The notes below the pieces were generated by a model that was given only the letters and a program-made list of their open reading frames with translations, searched no databases and was not told where the DNA came from. Position numbers and translations under genes: made by a program. From Candidatus Moraniibacteriota bacterium (GTDB lineage Bacteria; Patescibacteriota; Minisyncoccia; Moranbacterales; UBA1568), in contig JAAXXG010000009.1 of NCBI GenBank assembly GCA_013334575.1, forward strand, positions 1 through 39,148: 39,148 nt of DNA, given 5' to 3'. This document shows, in pieces, positions 8,065 through 16,142 of this stretch. Positions within the stretch are counted from its first letter, which is position 1. Each line of letters opens with the position of its first letter.

Positions 8065-8093
8065 AGTATAGCGTATTTTACGAAGAAAAGCAA
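8065..8093 (-). promoter_or_regulatory. Promoter of the small-gene operon
   Basis: Minus strand TTGCTT, 17-nt spacer, TATACT. It sits between the distal end of the CRISPR array and the 57-aa gene, with the predicted start near 8058. Confidence 0.6.
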
Positions 8094-8107
8094 GTTCAAA
8101 CTAAACC

Positions 8108-10006
8108 CTGCCAAACAGTAGAAATCTTATAGGCGCATTCGGGAAAGAAGCGTAAGTTCTTCGAATAAGATCTACAACAGTAGAAATCTTATAGGCGCAT
8201 TCGGGCAGTCGTTTTCCAGGGCGGGCCATAGATCTACAACAGTAGAAATCTTATAGGCGCATTCGGGCCGGCACTATCTCTTCCGATGCCGTCATCTACA
8301 ACAGTAGAAATCTTATAGGCGCATTCGGGCCTCTCCGCTCATGCCGGGAGGGCTATCTACAACAGTAGAAATCTTATAGGCGCATTCGGGTCAGAAGGTT
8401 CCAAAATGGAACAGACTATCTACAACAGTAGAAATCTTATAGGCGCATTCGGGGCTTTTTTAGTCCTTCAACCTTGCTTATCTACAACAGTAGAAATCTT
8501 ATAGGCGCATTCGGGCAAATACGCTTGGACAGGACCAGATATCTACAACAGTAGAAATCTTATAGGCGCATTCGGGGAAACACGCAACGATGGAGCGCCA
8601 ACATCTACAACAGTAGAAATCTTATAGGCGCATTCGGGACGCGTTACGGCGTACAAAACGCGCCATCTACAACAGTAGAAATCTTATAGGCGCATTCGGG
8701 CTTCCGCTCGTAGGGAATACCATCAACATCTACAACAGTAGAAATCTTATAGGCGCATTCGGGCATCTCAGGGAGGCGAGGATGCAGGAATCTACAACAG
8801 TAGAAATCTTATAGGCGCATTCGGGGGCTAACAATTACTCGTAGCAGTAGTATCTACAACAGTAGAAATCTTATAGGCGCATTCGGGATGAATCGCATTC
8901 GTCCTCTTTGAAGAATCTACAACAGTAGAAATCTTATAGGCGCATTCGGGGAACGCGAACTCGACGATCTTCGTGAATCTACAACAGTAGAAATCTTATA
9001 GGCGCATTCGGGGGATGCCGAGATACAGGGCAGTTGTAATCTACAACAGTAGAAATCTTATAGGCGCATTCGGGAGGCGGCTCTTTGAACTACAAAACCG
9101 ATCTACAACAGTAGAAATCTTATAGGCGCATTCGGGTATTCGAGCGCCGTCGCGAACAAACAATCTACAACAGTAGAAATCTTATAGGCGCATTCGGGAA
9201 ATATGCTGTCAAGACTTTTATCAGATCTACAACAGTAGAAATCTTATAGGCGCATTCGGGAATCTTGAGATAGCGAAATCAGAGCTATCTACAACAGTAG
9301 AAATCTTATAGGCGCATTCGGGGGATATGTCGATCAGTCAAATCTCGTATCTACAACAGTAGAAATCTTATAGGCGCATTCGGGGGATATGTCGATCAGT
9401 CAAATCTCGTATCTACAACAGTAGAAATCTTATAGGCGCATTCGGGGAGGGGATGGCGCTTGCCACCCTACTCATCTACAACAGTAGAAATCTTATAGGC
9501 GCATTCGGGGGTTCTCCTACCGGGAACGCCGTCATATCTACAACAGTAGAAATCTTATAGGCGCATTCGGGAAAATAAGCACGCCGCGAGTACAGTCATC
9601 TACAACAGTAGAAATCTTATAGGCGCATTCGGGTACTTATCGTTCAAGCGAGCTATCTCTATCTACAACAGTAGAAATCTTATAGGCGCATTCGGGATGT
9701 TTTATTCCTGCTCAGTAGGAATATCTACAACAGTAGAAATCTTATAGGCGCATTCGGGCCGGGATTTGTCCTGTATAGATTCGAATCTACAACAGTAGAA
9801 ATCTTATAGGCGCATTCGGGATATGTACACAATGCAAGGAAGAAGTGATCTACAACAGTAGAAATCTTATAGGCGCATTCGGGGCGTCTGGCACGTGATC
9901 GTCTTTTTATCTACAACAGTAGAAATCTTATAGGCGCATTCGGGGATGGTCACCCAGTCGCCGCTCTGGTATCTACAACAGTAGAAATCTTATAGGCGCA
10001 TTCGGG
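8108..10006 (-). CRISPR. Type V-A CRISPR array, 31 repeats / 30 spacers
   Basis: 36-nt repeats at a 61-63-nt period, with spacers of 25-27 nt. In transcript sense (minus strand) each repeat ends in AGATTTCTACTGTTGTAGAT, the Cas12a pseudoknot/stem element (TCTAC-TGTT-GTAGA), so the spacer is 3' of it as required for Cas12a crRNAs. The copies I read are identical except the last (8108-8143), where the six distal bases are CTGCCA in plus sense instead of ATCTAC. This decayed terminal repeat fixes the distal end at 8.1 kb and the leader end at 10.0 kb, next to cas2. Two adjacent spacers (9323-9348 and 9385-9410) are identical. No spacer obviously matches the rest of this window by eye. Confidence 0.98.
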
Positions 10007-10156
10007 AGGTCCGATGCTTTATTCAAGCCAAAAGTATGCAAATAGCTCACGAAGGAGGCTACGAACTCTTGGCTTGAATAAGCCATTCCGATTTCTCGGA
10101 CACTCGGGTTTTTGCGCGAAAATGTTCCCATAAAGATTTTCACCGTTCGGGAATTT
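10007..10156 (-). promoter_or_regulatory. CRISPR leader with large inverted repeat
   Basis: 150 nt between cas2 and the first repeat. Ten bases from the repeat it holds an inverted repeat: left arm 10016-10031 (GCTTTATTCAAGCCAA) and right arm 10069-10083 (TTGGCTTGAATAAGC), with a 37-nt loop and one bulged T. A second short hairpin (CCGA-GAAA-TCGG on the minus strand) lies at 10088-10099. A weak promoter-like TTGAAA...CTTTAT is present near 10125-10160. Leaders normally carry the array promoter and the integrase-anchoring signal; which role the hairpin plays is not known. Confidence 0.7.
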
Positions 10157-10435
10157 TCAAAGAATCACAATCTCCTTTTCCTCGTTCTCCGCATACCCAT
10201 ATCGCAGGATCCGTTTCTTGCAGCCTTCGCAGATCCGATAGATGAGTATGCTGTCCGCCCCGGTAAACTGTTTCCGGTACCGCAATTCTATCTCATCGAG
10301 GATATTGCGCAAGACCCGATCGCTGTTGCGGATTTCGAACACCGAATACTGGATGCGGCGACCATGCTTCTCCAGAAACTTCGCGAACCGCGCCCGGGTC
10401 CGGTCGGATTCGAAATCGTACGAGACGATCATCAT
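10157..10435 (-). CDS. cas2: CRISPR-associated endoribonuclease-fold protein Cas2
   Basis: 92 aa, normal for Cas2, the dimeric scaffold of the Cas1-Cas2 spacer integrase. The N-terminal strand with conserved Asp (MMIVSYDFESDRTRARFAKF), the middle GRRIQYSVFEI and RYRKQFTGADSILIYRI follow the Cas2 ferredoxin fold. Its ATG overlaps the cas1 TGA as ATGA, so translation is coupled. It is the last cas gene before the leader. Identity is clear from fold pattern and position. Confidence 0.96.
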   Translation of the reverse strand: MMIVSYDFESDRTRARFAKFLEKHGRRIQYSVFEIRNSDRVLRNILDEIELRYRKQFTGADSILIYRICEGCKKRILRYGYAENEEKEIVIL

Positions 10436-11403
10436 ATGCGAGGCTTACGGATATCGAACTCGGGCAAATCGTCGGTTCCATTGAGAATCGCGTAGTAGAA
10501 ATCGCGGATATAGGCATAGATATCCTCTTTCCGTTCCAAAATCGCCTCCATAAAGAGCTGCGCGTACCGCGGACTTTCCTTGTATCCGAGGTAATACTGT
10601 TTCCGTTTCGTGGAATAGCGGAAGTCCTCCTTCCGTATCTGACCGAGATTGTGCATCTTGAGCAGCTTCCGGTCGATGATGGAGCGGAACGGCTCCTCGA
10701 CATCGCAAGCGAGTGACTTGCGCTGGAAAAACAACTGATGATAGATACCACGATAGGTATCGAATCCAAAGAGACGAAGCAAGGAATCGACATAGTTGAA
10801 GAGCATCGAATATCCGATATCGAGCAGGATATTCTCCGGGTCGGCCTTTCCACGCGGGACCCGCCGACGCCACCCCATGTCCGCGAAGTATGCCCGGAAG
10901 AAATACCGGCTCGCGCCGCCCTCCAGCCCGAGAAGTGACTGCATTGAATCGGCGAGGTCGACATTCGCGAGTACACCCCGTTCGATCTCTTCCGACGGCG
11001 CAGTGTCGCGCTCACGCAGCAGGCGAAACTGGTTTCGGACCTTGTTCTTTACGATATGACGGGCGATTCTCAATCCCCGTTCCGGCGATAAGGCGTATTG
11101 CCGTTCCCGCAAAAGGTAGTTCCCTTCGGCTGCGGCACCGACCGTCGCATATGTCTCCAGGTTCCGCTTCAGGAAGAATACCGAGACGCCGTTCTCGAGG
11201 CACTTCCGCAAGAGTACGCTCGTGAAGGAGATTTCCCCGAGGACAAATACCGAAAGCGCTTTCTCCGTCGCGACCTGGCTCACCACCTTACCGTCCCGTT
11301 CGAGCGCGATATTCTGGTTCTTAATCTTCAGACGGATATCCTTCCCGAATTCGGGACGGAAGAAGACGATCTGTTTCTCCCGGAAATCAGGCAGTGTGAG
11401 CAT
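10432..11403 (-). CDS. cas1: CRISPR integrase Cas1
   Basis: Cas1 catalyses integration of prespacers at the leader-repeat junction. 323 aa from the ATG at 11403 (MLTLPDFREK); the ORF-track start 49 residues earlier would run into cas4 and lacks support. Catalytic positions are visible: E161 in LLGLEGGASRYFF, H222 in GIYHQLFFQ, and D234/E237 in SLACDVEEPFR. The chosen start overlaps the cas4 3' end by 17 nt and the stop overlaps cas2 by 4 nt, so cas4-cas1-cas2 is a tightly coupled adaptation operon. All expected residues are intact. Confidence 0.97.
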   Translation of the reverse strand: MLTLPDFREKQIVFFRPEFGKDIRLKIKNQNIALERDGKVVSQVATEKALSVFVLGEISFTSVLLRKCLENGVSVFFLKRNLETYATVGAAAEGNYLLRERQYALSPERGLRIARHIVKNKVRNQFRLLRERDTAPSEEIERGVLANVDLADSMQSLLGLEGGASRYFFRAYFADMGWRRRVPRGKADPENILLDIGYSMLFNYVDSLLRLFGFDTYRGIYHQLFFQRKSLACDVEEPFRSIIDRKLLKMHNLGQIRKEDFRYSTKRKQYYLGYKESPRYAQLFMEAILERKEDIYAYIRDFYYAILNGTDDLPEFDIRKPRI

Positions 11404-11971
11404 ATGATTGTTCCATAATCGAACCTTCCGGCCGACAGAGCGTCCGATAAATGCATCCGCGGCACTTCGCCGTGTTTTTCTCAAGCGGCGCATCGGCGAC
11501 ATCGAACGCCCGCATCCGATCGAGAGTCCCTTCGAACGCATATAACTCATCCCCCTCGGGAAGCGGGACCTCGTACCGCCGATTATCGTCCAGGGAACGT
11601 ATGACCAGACGCTCGACCGGAAACCCAGCCTCGGAGAGCGAAAAGTACTGTGCGTACAGCTGGAACCGGTATCCCTGATGCACCATCTTCACGTTCGATT
11701 TCCGCTCGATGAGCGTCTTCGTCTCCTTGTCGAAAAGGTCGATCTTGCCGACGAGACCGTATCGCTCGGAATACACCTCCTCGCCTTGCAGATATCGGCC
11801 GTCCGGGCCGTATGTTCCCTCATCGACCGTCCGATGATTCAGCCGTCCCCTAGCCTGCGGTGAGGCATGATAGGTCGCATCCGAAAACGACTCGTACACC
11901 GAATGGAAGTAGAGCGATCGCGGACAAAACAGGAAATCGTTGATCTTGGAGATCTGTATGAGCGACTCCAT
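11387..11971 (-). CDS. cas4: Cas4 RecB-like exonuclease (Fe-S)
   Basis: Cas4 trims prespacers and helps select the PAM during adaptation. The preferred ATG at 11971 gives 194 aa; the ORF-track start at 12025 would lie inside a hairpin. The four Fe-S cysteines are present: C16 (FLFCPRSLYF) and C170, C173, C179 (CRGCIYRTLC). RecB motifs: GKIDLF (D78), LIERKSN (E89/K91) and QLYAQY. It overlaps cas1 by 17 nt. Upstream, a 14-bp hairpin separates it from cas12a. It appears functional. Confidence 0.95.
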   Translation of the reverse strand: MESLIQISKINDFLFCPRSLYFHSVYESFSDATYHASPQARGRLNHRTVDEGTYGPDGRYLQGEEVYSERYGLVGKIDLFDKETKTLIERKSNVKMVHQGYRFQLYAQYFSLSEAGFPVERLVIRSLDDNRRYEVPLPEGDELYAFEGTLDRMRAFDVADAPLEKNTAKCRGCIYRTLCRPEGSIMEQSYAHTA

Positions 11972-11981
11972 AGAACCACGC

Positions 11982-12019
11982 GAAAAGAAACAGCCTACGG
12001 TATACCCGTAGACTGTTTC
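11982..12019 (-). terminator. Hairpin between cas12a and cas4
   Basis: The minus strand reads GAAACAGTCTACGG-GTATA-CCGTAGGCTGTTTC: 14 pairs including one G-U, followed by TTTTCG. It starts 22 nt after the cas12a stop and ends 16 nt before the cas4 ATG. It may be a partial terminator or a processing site that sets different levels for the effector and the adaptation genes. Confidence 0.65.
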
Positions 12020-12040
12020 TGTCAACCGTGGTTGATGCCT

Positions 12041-15000
12041 TTACTTTATGACCTCCGCATCCCAATCAGAATCCGAGATAAAAAGATTCGGATACTTTTC
12101 ACCTTTTCCAAGTTTACCGTTCTTTTTCCGATGTTCGAAATCGGAAATCCGACTGAGCATCATTCGCCCCTTTCGCGCGATATTGTACGCGCCGTTCGCA
12201 TCTCCATTCCATTCGTGTTTTTTCCCATCGGATCCGATAAACCCCTCGTCGCTTCTGAAATCGCACGCCGGACAATGAATCATATCTCGCTCGTCACCGT
12301 CAGCCGTGGTCTCCGTATATCGCATCCGAGTCAGAAGATTGATAGTCGCAAGAAGATTCCTATAGAAGTCCGACTTCACGAGGCCTTCCTTACGCGAAAG
12401 GGTTTCTACAGACAAGTCGTGACCGGACCGAGGATCGATTCCCACGCCACGAAACAGTTCATCCAAACGTTCCGTCACGTCTATCCGATTGGAAACGCTC
12501 TTTCCATTCATCCGACTCCAAACATACCGAACCGCTCTGTGCGTAGAGAGTTTCTCCGGCGCATAGTCGATCTCGTACGAGCCTCGTTTGTTCTTTCGTG
12601 ATTCATGCAAGCCCTTGTGTGAAATCTCATATCCCTCGTCGTTTCTGACGATTGATACCTTCCCGAGATATATCCGAGCCTGTTCCTCATTCGCATACGC
12701 TTCCCACATACCCGGCTTCCTCCGCCAGCCACAGACCGGACAGGTCGTGGACGTGAAACCGGCTCTGGTATACAACATGATACCGACCTGTAATTTCTTC
12801 TCGATATCCTGATAATTCGAGACGAGCGGGGTCAATTGAAGCCCGTTTACCGGGTGACCCGGCTTTTCCGGATCAGTCTCGGATTTATCGACAAGATAGT
12901 TCAGTTTCTTCGCCAGCGCGAGCTCAAACTTCTGATATACCTGCCGCTCGATCTTCTGCCTGCCACGCTTGAATCCCGTATTCAGATCCTCCAAGACGAT
13001 GACCGCATTATTCTGAAGTGCAAGATCGGCGACCTTCCTGACAACCTGCGACACATAACCGTTCTTCAGTTCCTTTATCGTCCCGATGGTCTTCCATTCC
13101 TCTCGGGCAATCTTCCGTTCCGCTTCCCGCTTCTCCAATTTGGAGAGATAATCCGTCGGTTCGGCCTTTCCGTTTTCCTGTATCTCATTGAATGATCCCG
13201 ATTCCCGAAGCACGCCATCAGGCCCTATCAGCGAATAATATACGAGATGCTTCTCGCCGCGATCGAGACCAAGAACACAGGGCTTATCATTGTTCGACGC
13301 TAAAATCTCATTTGTTTTTTCATTGAACCTTCGGTGGTGCAACTCCTTGAAGTTCTCACTAATGGAATCATTCAACGCGTTCAGAATAATCGGACAATGA
13401 AACAGATAGGCATCTTCCGTATACCGCTTTTTCGCGATAACCATGTACTCTTTCGCATTGACTGTCTTTCTTTTCTCCTCTTTAACTTCAATGGATGCAG
13501 GCCGAAAAAATATCGCACCACCGCCACTCAATTTCAGACTCTCGTACTCCGCATTTTCTTGTGAAAAAAGATTTTTCCAGTACAGCGCTTGAAGGTCGCC
13601 TTTCGTTTTCTTTTCCACCCCAATATCTTTGGAGCAGATTTCAAATAGGTAAAGAAAGACATCTTTATCCTTCTTTTTTGTCGAATATACGCCACGTTCA
13701 ACGAATTCGTCAGAAACGGAATCCCAAGAAATCGAATAGAGTGTCAGCGCGGAAACATCTTTCGCAAGCTGCTTCGGGTCCGCATAGTTCTTATCTATGA
13801 TTAACTCGAGTTCCGGAAAAGTAATCGCGTATTTTCGCAACAAGGTTTTCACTTTTCCAATGAGAGTGGAGGCATCTAATCTTTCAGCATCCGTCTTATA
13901 TTTTACTCCATACTCCCCGAGATACACCGAGCCGTACAAAGTCTGTGATTTCAATTGTCGATAATCCATCTTTTCGTATGACCCGCTTGCGGATGATTCC
14001 GGATACTTATTCGCATCGAACAATCGCGGATCGGTCGTAATACCGAGATAGTATCGCGCAGATTTACGAAAGATATATGCATGGAATTGAGCGTTTCCTT
14101 TCGGGCTTTCTTGCCATCCGCCAAGCAGATTTCCTTCGTCAAAGGTCATCAGTATCTTCTCCTCACTCCAAGGTTTCTTCGTAAGATAGTTACGAACTGC
14201 ATCATACGTTGCGCCGAGAGAATATTCGTTGGAATAATCTTCCAGTACGGAATAGAAATCCTGATTACGATCGAGGTGATCAATATCCTTTGACGTGAAA
14301 TACCGCACCATCCGATGAAAGCGTAGAAGGGAGTCGAGATATTCCTTGATAATCTGCACGTGCGTTTCCCGCGCTTCTCCCTCTCCGAGCTTGCCTGACT
14401 TCAGGAATGATGAAATCCGCTCCGAAGTCTCTCTATGACCGGGAATCCTCTTTCCCGACACAACATCGGCAAAACCCTTTTCGGCATCGATGAATTGCTG
14501 TAAGAAAACAATGGAAAATATACGATAGTTTTCCTTGTGCGAAATTTCTTCATCTTTCCCTACGACGCCGCCTCGGACTGCGCCTGAGACGACGAAATCC
14601 TTCCACAACGATATTCCTTCATTCTTCTCGTTCTCCAAGGCGCGCCGAAAATCAGCGATTGAGACCGCTTTCGGCAAAGCATATTCTTCCTCGGATTCAT
14701 CGCTCTTTTTTCTCTTGTTGCCGAGTCCGCCAGAGCCAAGCAACGCGTTTCTTCCGTCATCCGTCAGATACTTGTGCAACAGCGTATTCAAGGCGACCTT
14801 TGAGAAATAAACCGACTTCTGCAATACTTCATCATTCAATCCGCGCCGAACGATGTTTTCGAGCGTCCGGATCCTCGTATCACCGCCATTCCCGAGTCGC
14901 TCCGATTCCGCTTCGAAGTACAATTTCTCCAGCCGACCGACGAGATCATCATCCGATTCTATCGCATCCAGAAACAGAGGCCTGTCACGCTGTCCAAGTA

Positions 15001-15871
15001 TCTGATTGTGAAGTGTAAGAAGAAATGTCGCGCCGCAATTCGGATGACTCTGCCTATATTCATTGATTCTCTTGTTCATCGCGCCGACCGACTCGTTGTA
15101 TCCTTCGATTCCTTCCTGCAACAAGACACCGGGGTACGATTTCGGGTTCATCATCTTCTTTTCAGAGTCCGTCAATCGGAAGCCAGGGTATTCGCTGAAA
15201 TGCTCAAACGCGAATATATTTGCAAAATACCGCTCCAGGTTCACGTCTACCATCCGGTATGCCAGAGCGGTGTTTTCATTGCCTCCGGAATATAGATTCT
15301 TTCTCGACTGATTGTATCCGTCGAGATATCCGAAAAACCTGTCGAATTTCGATATCGTCTCAACCTGCTCCGGATCCGAAAATTTCCGTTTCAGTAATTC
15401 AATAATCTTTTTCTCCGAAAGGATATCCGGATTCCGTTTCTTGAATTCGATATCTGAATAGGTTTCTTCCGCCCACTTCTTCGCCGTTTCATTGAAACGC
15501 GCCACGATTCCGAACCTCAGATCACTATACCGCCCACCTTTCCCATACCTGCCACGCAACTGTTCACTTTTTTTACTCTTGGCATTCTTATCGGTTTCCT
15601 GTTTCCATTTCTTCCATTCCTCATACGCATCGGAAAAATATTTCGAATCGAAATCCAAAAGCGACTCCCGGATAAATTCACGATGAAGATCGTCAAGGAG
15701 TGCCTTTATTTTCAAATATGCCTCGTACACTTCCTTGTCCTTCGGAACGATTCCGTTTTTCTCCAACAATTCTTTTGTCTTTTCTGTCGGCTCCAGACGA
15801 AACCGCAATGTCTTCGAAAGCGCATACTTCCTCGTGAACTCATCGAAAACGGAACTCTTATGCTGACCCAT
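12041..15871 (-). CDS. cas12a: Cas12a (Cpf1) effector nuclease with four-Cys Nuc domain
   Basis: The crRNA-guided DNA nuclease of type V-A. 1276 aa from the ATG at 15871; the ORF track begins at a TTG nine codons earlier. The N-terminus (FTRKYALSKTLRFRLEP) is the family signature. WED/PI parts are seen in LLGGWQESPKGN and LQALYWKNLFS. RuvC residues, numbered from the ATG: D870 (LGLDRGEKH), E961 (VLEDLNTGFK) and D1224 (NGDANGAYNIA). A normal bridge helix (REEWKTIGTIKELKNGY) lies between RuvC-I and II, which argues against Cas12a2. R1184 (RMRY) matches the Nuc arginine. Unusual points are C1044/C1047 (CPVCGWRR) and C1200/C1203 (CPACDF), an intact zinc-ribbon pattern, and no His where the pre-crRNA-cleaving His lies in Fn/As Cas12a. 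No Shine-Dalgarno is visible. The matching repeats are just downstream. Confidence 0.97.
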   Translation of the reverse strand: MGQHKSSVFDEFTRKYALSKTLRFRLEPTEKTKELLEKNGIVPKDKEVYEAYLKIKALLDDLHREFIRESLLDFDSKYFSDAYEEWKKWKQETDKNAKSKKSEQLRGRYGKGGRYSDLRFGIVARFNETAKKWAEETYSDIEFKKRNPDILSEKKIIELLKRKFSDPEQVETISKFDRFFGYLDGYNQSRKNLYSGGNENTALAYRMVDVNLERYFANIFAFEHFSEYPGFRLTDSEKKMMNPKSYPGVLLQEGIEGYNESVGAMNKRINEYRQSHPNCGATFLLTLHNQILGQRDRPLFLDAIESDDDLVGRLEKLYFEAESERLGNGGDTRIRTLENIVRRGLNDEVLQKSVYFSKVALNTLLHKYLTDDGRNALLGSGGLGNKRKKSDESEEEYALPKAVSIADFRRALENEKNEGISLWKDFVVSGAVRGGVVGKDEEISHKENYRIFSIVFLQQFIDAEKGFADVVSGKRIPGHRETSERISSFLKSGKLGEGEARETHVQIIKEYLDSLLRFHRMVRYFTSKDIDHLDRNQDFYSVLEDYSNEYSLGATYDAVRNYLTKKPWSEEKILMTFDEGNLLGGWQESPKGNAQFHAYIFRKSARYYLGITTDPRLFDANKYPESSASGSYEKMDYRQLKSQTLYGSVYLGEYGVKYKTDAERLDASTLIGKVKTLLRKYAITFPELELIIDKNYADPKQLAKDVSALTLYSISWDSVSDEFVERGVYSTKKKDKDVFLYLFEICSKDIGVEKKTKGDLQALYWKNLFSQENAEYESLKLSGGGAIFFRPASIEVKEEKRKTVNAKEYMVIAKKRYTEDAYLFHCPIILNALNDSISENFKELHHRRFNEKTNEILASNNDKPCVLGLDRGEKHLVYYSLIGPDGVLRESGSFNEIQENGKAEPTDYLSKLEKREAERKIAREEWKTIGTIKELKNGYVSQVVRKVADLALQNNAVIVLEDLNTGFKRGRQKIERQVYQKFELALAKKLNYLVDKSETDPEKPGHPVNGLQLTPLVSNYQDIEKKLQVGIMLYTRAGFTSTTCPVCGWRRKPGMWEAYANEEQARIYLGKVSIVRNDEGYEISHKGLHESRKNKRGSYEIDYAPEKLSTHRAVRYVWSRMNGKSVSNRIDVTERLDELFRGVGIDPRSGHDLSVETLSRKEGLVKSDFYRNLLATINLLTRMRYTETTADGDERDMIHCPACDFRSDEGFIGSDGKKHEWNGDANGAYNIARKGRMMLSRISDFEHRKKNGKLGKGEKYPNLFISDSDWDAEVIK

Positions 15872-16081
15872 AGGAATCGTACAAGGGTTACGCTTCAATC
15901 ATCCCACCGAACAACCTGCCCTGCAAGCGGTTTTTTCGATTTCGAAATTTTTTTTCGGCTTATATGAGCCATGAAAATTGACGTTTTCCGATTTCAACGG
16001 AAACGAGGCGCGGACTGGAATGTCTCCAGCAGGTCTTCCGCGGCGTCCGGGAGACTCCGCCGTGCGTCGGACGGAATATGA
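15872..16081 (-). promoter_or_regulatory. cas12a upstream region, weak promoter candidate
   Basis: About 210 nt without a gene. A poor promoter candidate on the minus strand is TTGCAG, 17 nt, GATGAT, ending about 30 nt before the ATG. A run of A/T (AAAAAAAATTTCGAAATCGAAAAAA on the minus strand, split by C/G) lies at 15935-15959. The small ORFs on both strands look like shadows. Promoter call is tentative. Confidence 0.3.
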
Positions 16082-16115
16082 AAACGACCCGACCGGATTC
16101 CCGATAGGGTCGTTT
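16082..16115 (-). terminator. Intrinsic terminator of the HD-hydrolase gene
   Basis: AAACGACCC/GGGTCGTTT arms with a 16-nt loop, which itself can pair. On the minus strand the right arm runs into TTTTC. It lies 28 nt after the stop at 16143. Confidence 0.7.
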
Positions 16116-16142
16116 CGTTCCCGACGAATCAGCCGGGACATA

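Noticed and set aside
11404-11550. N-terminal extension of Cas1 in the ORF track
   Set aside because: It overlaps the cas4 Fe-S coding region and has no Cas1 similarity; ATG at 11403 gives a normal Cas1.
12041-15898. Cas12a2 instead of Cas12a, suggested by the zinc-ribbon cysteines
   Set aside because: A typical Cas12a bridge helix (REEWKTIGTIKELKNGY) and standard WED/PI segments are present, and overall alignment to As/Fn Cas12a holds through RuvC-III.
15872-15898. TTG start of cas12a used in the ORF track
   Set aside because: The ATG nine codons later begins the conserved N-terminus and is a better start; no ribosome site supports the TTG.
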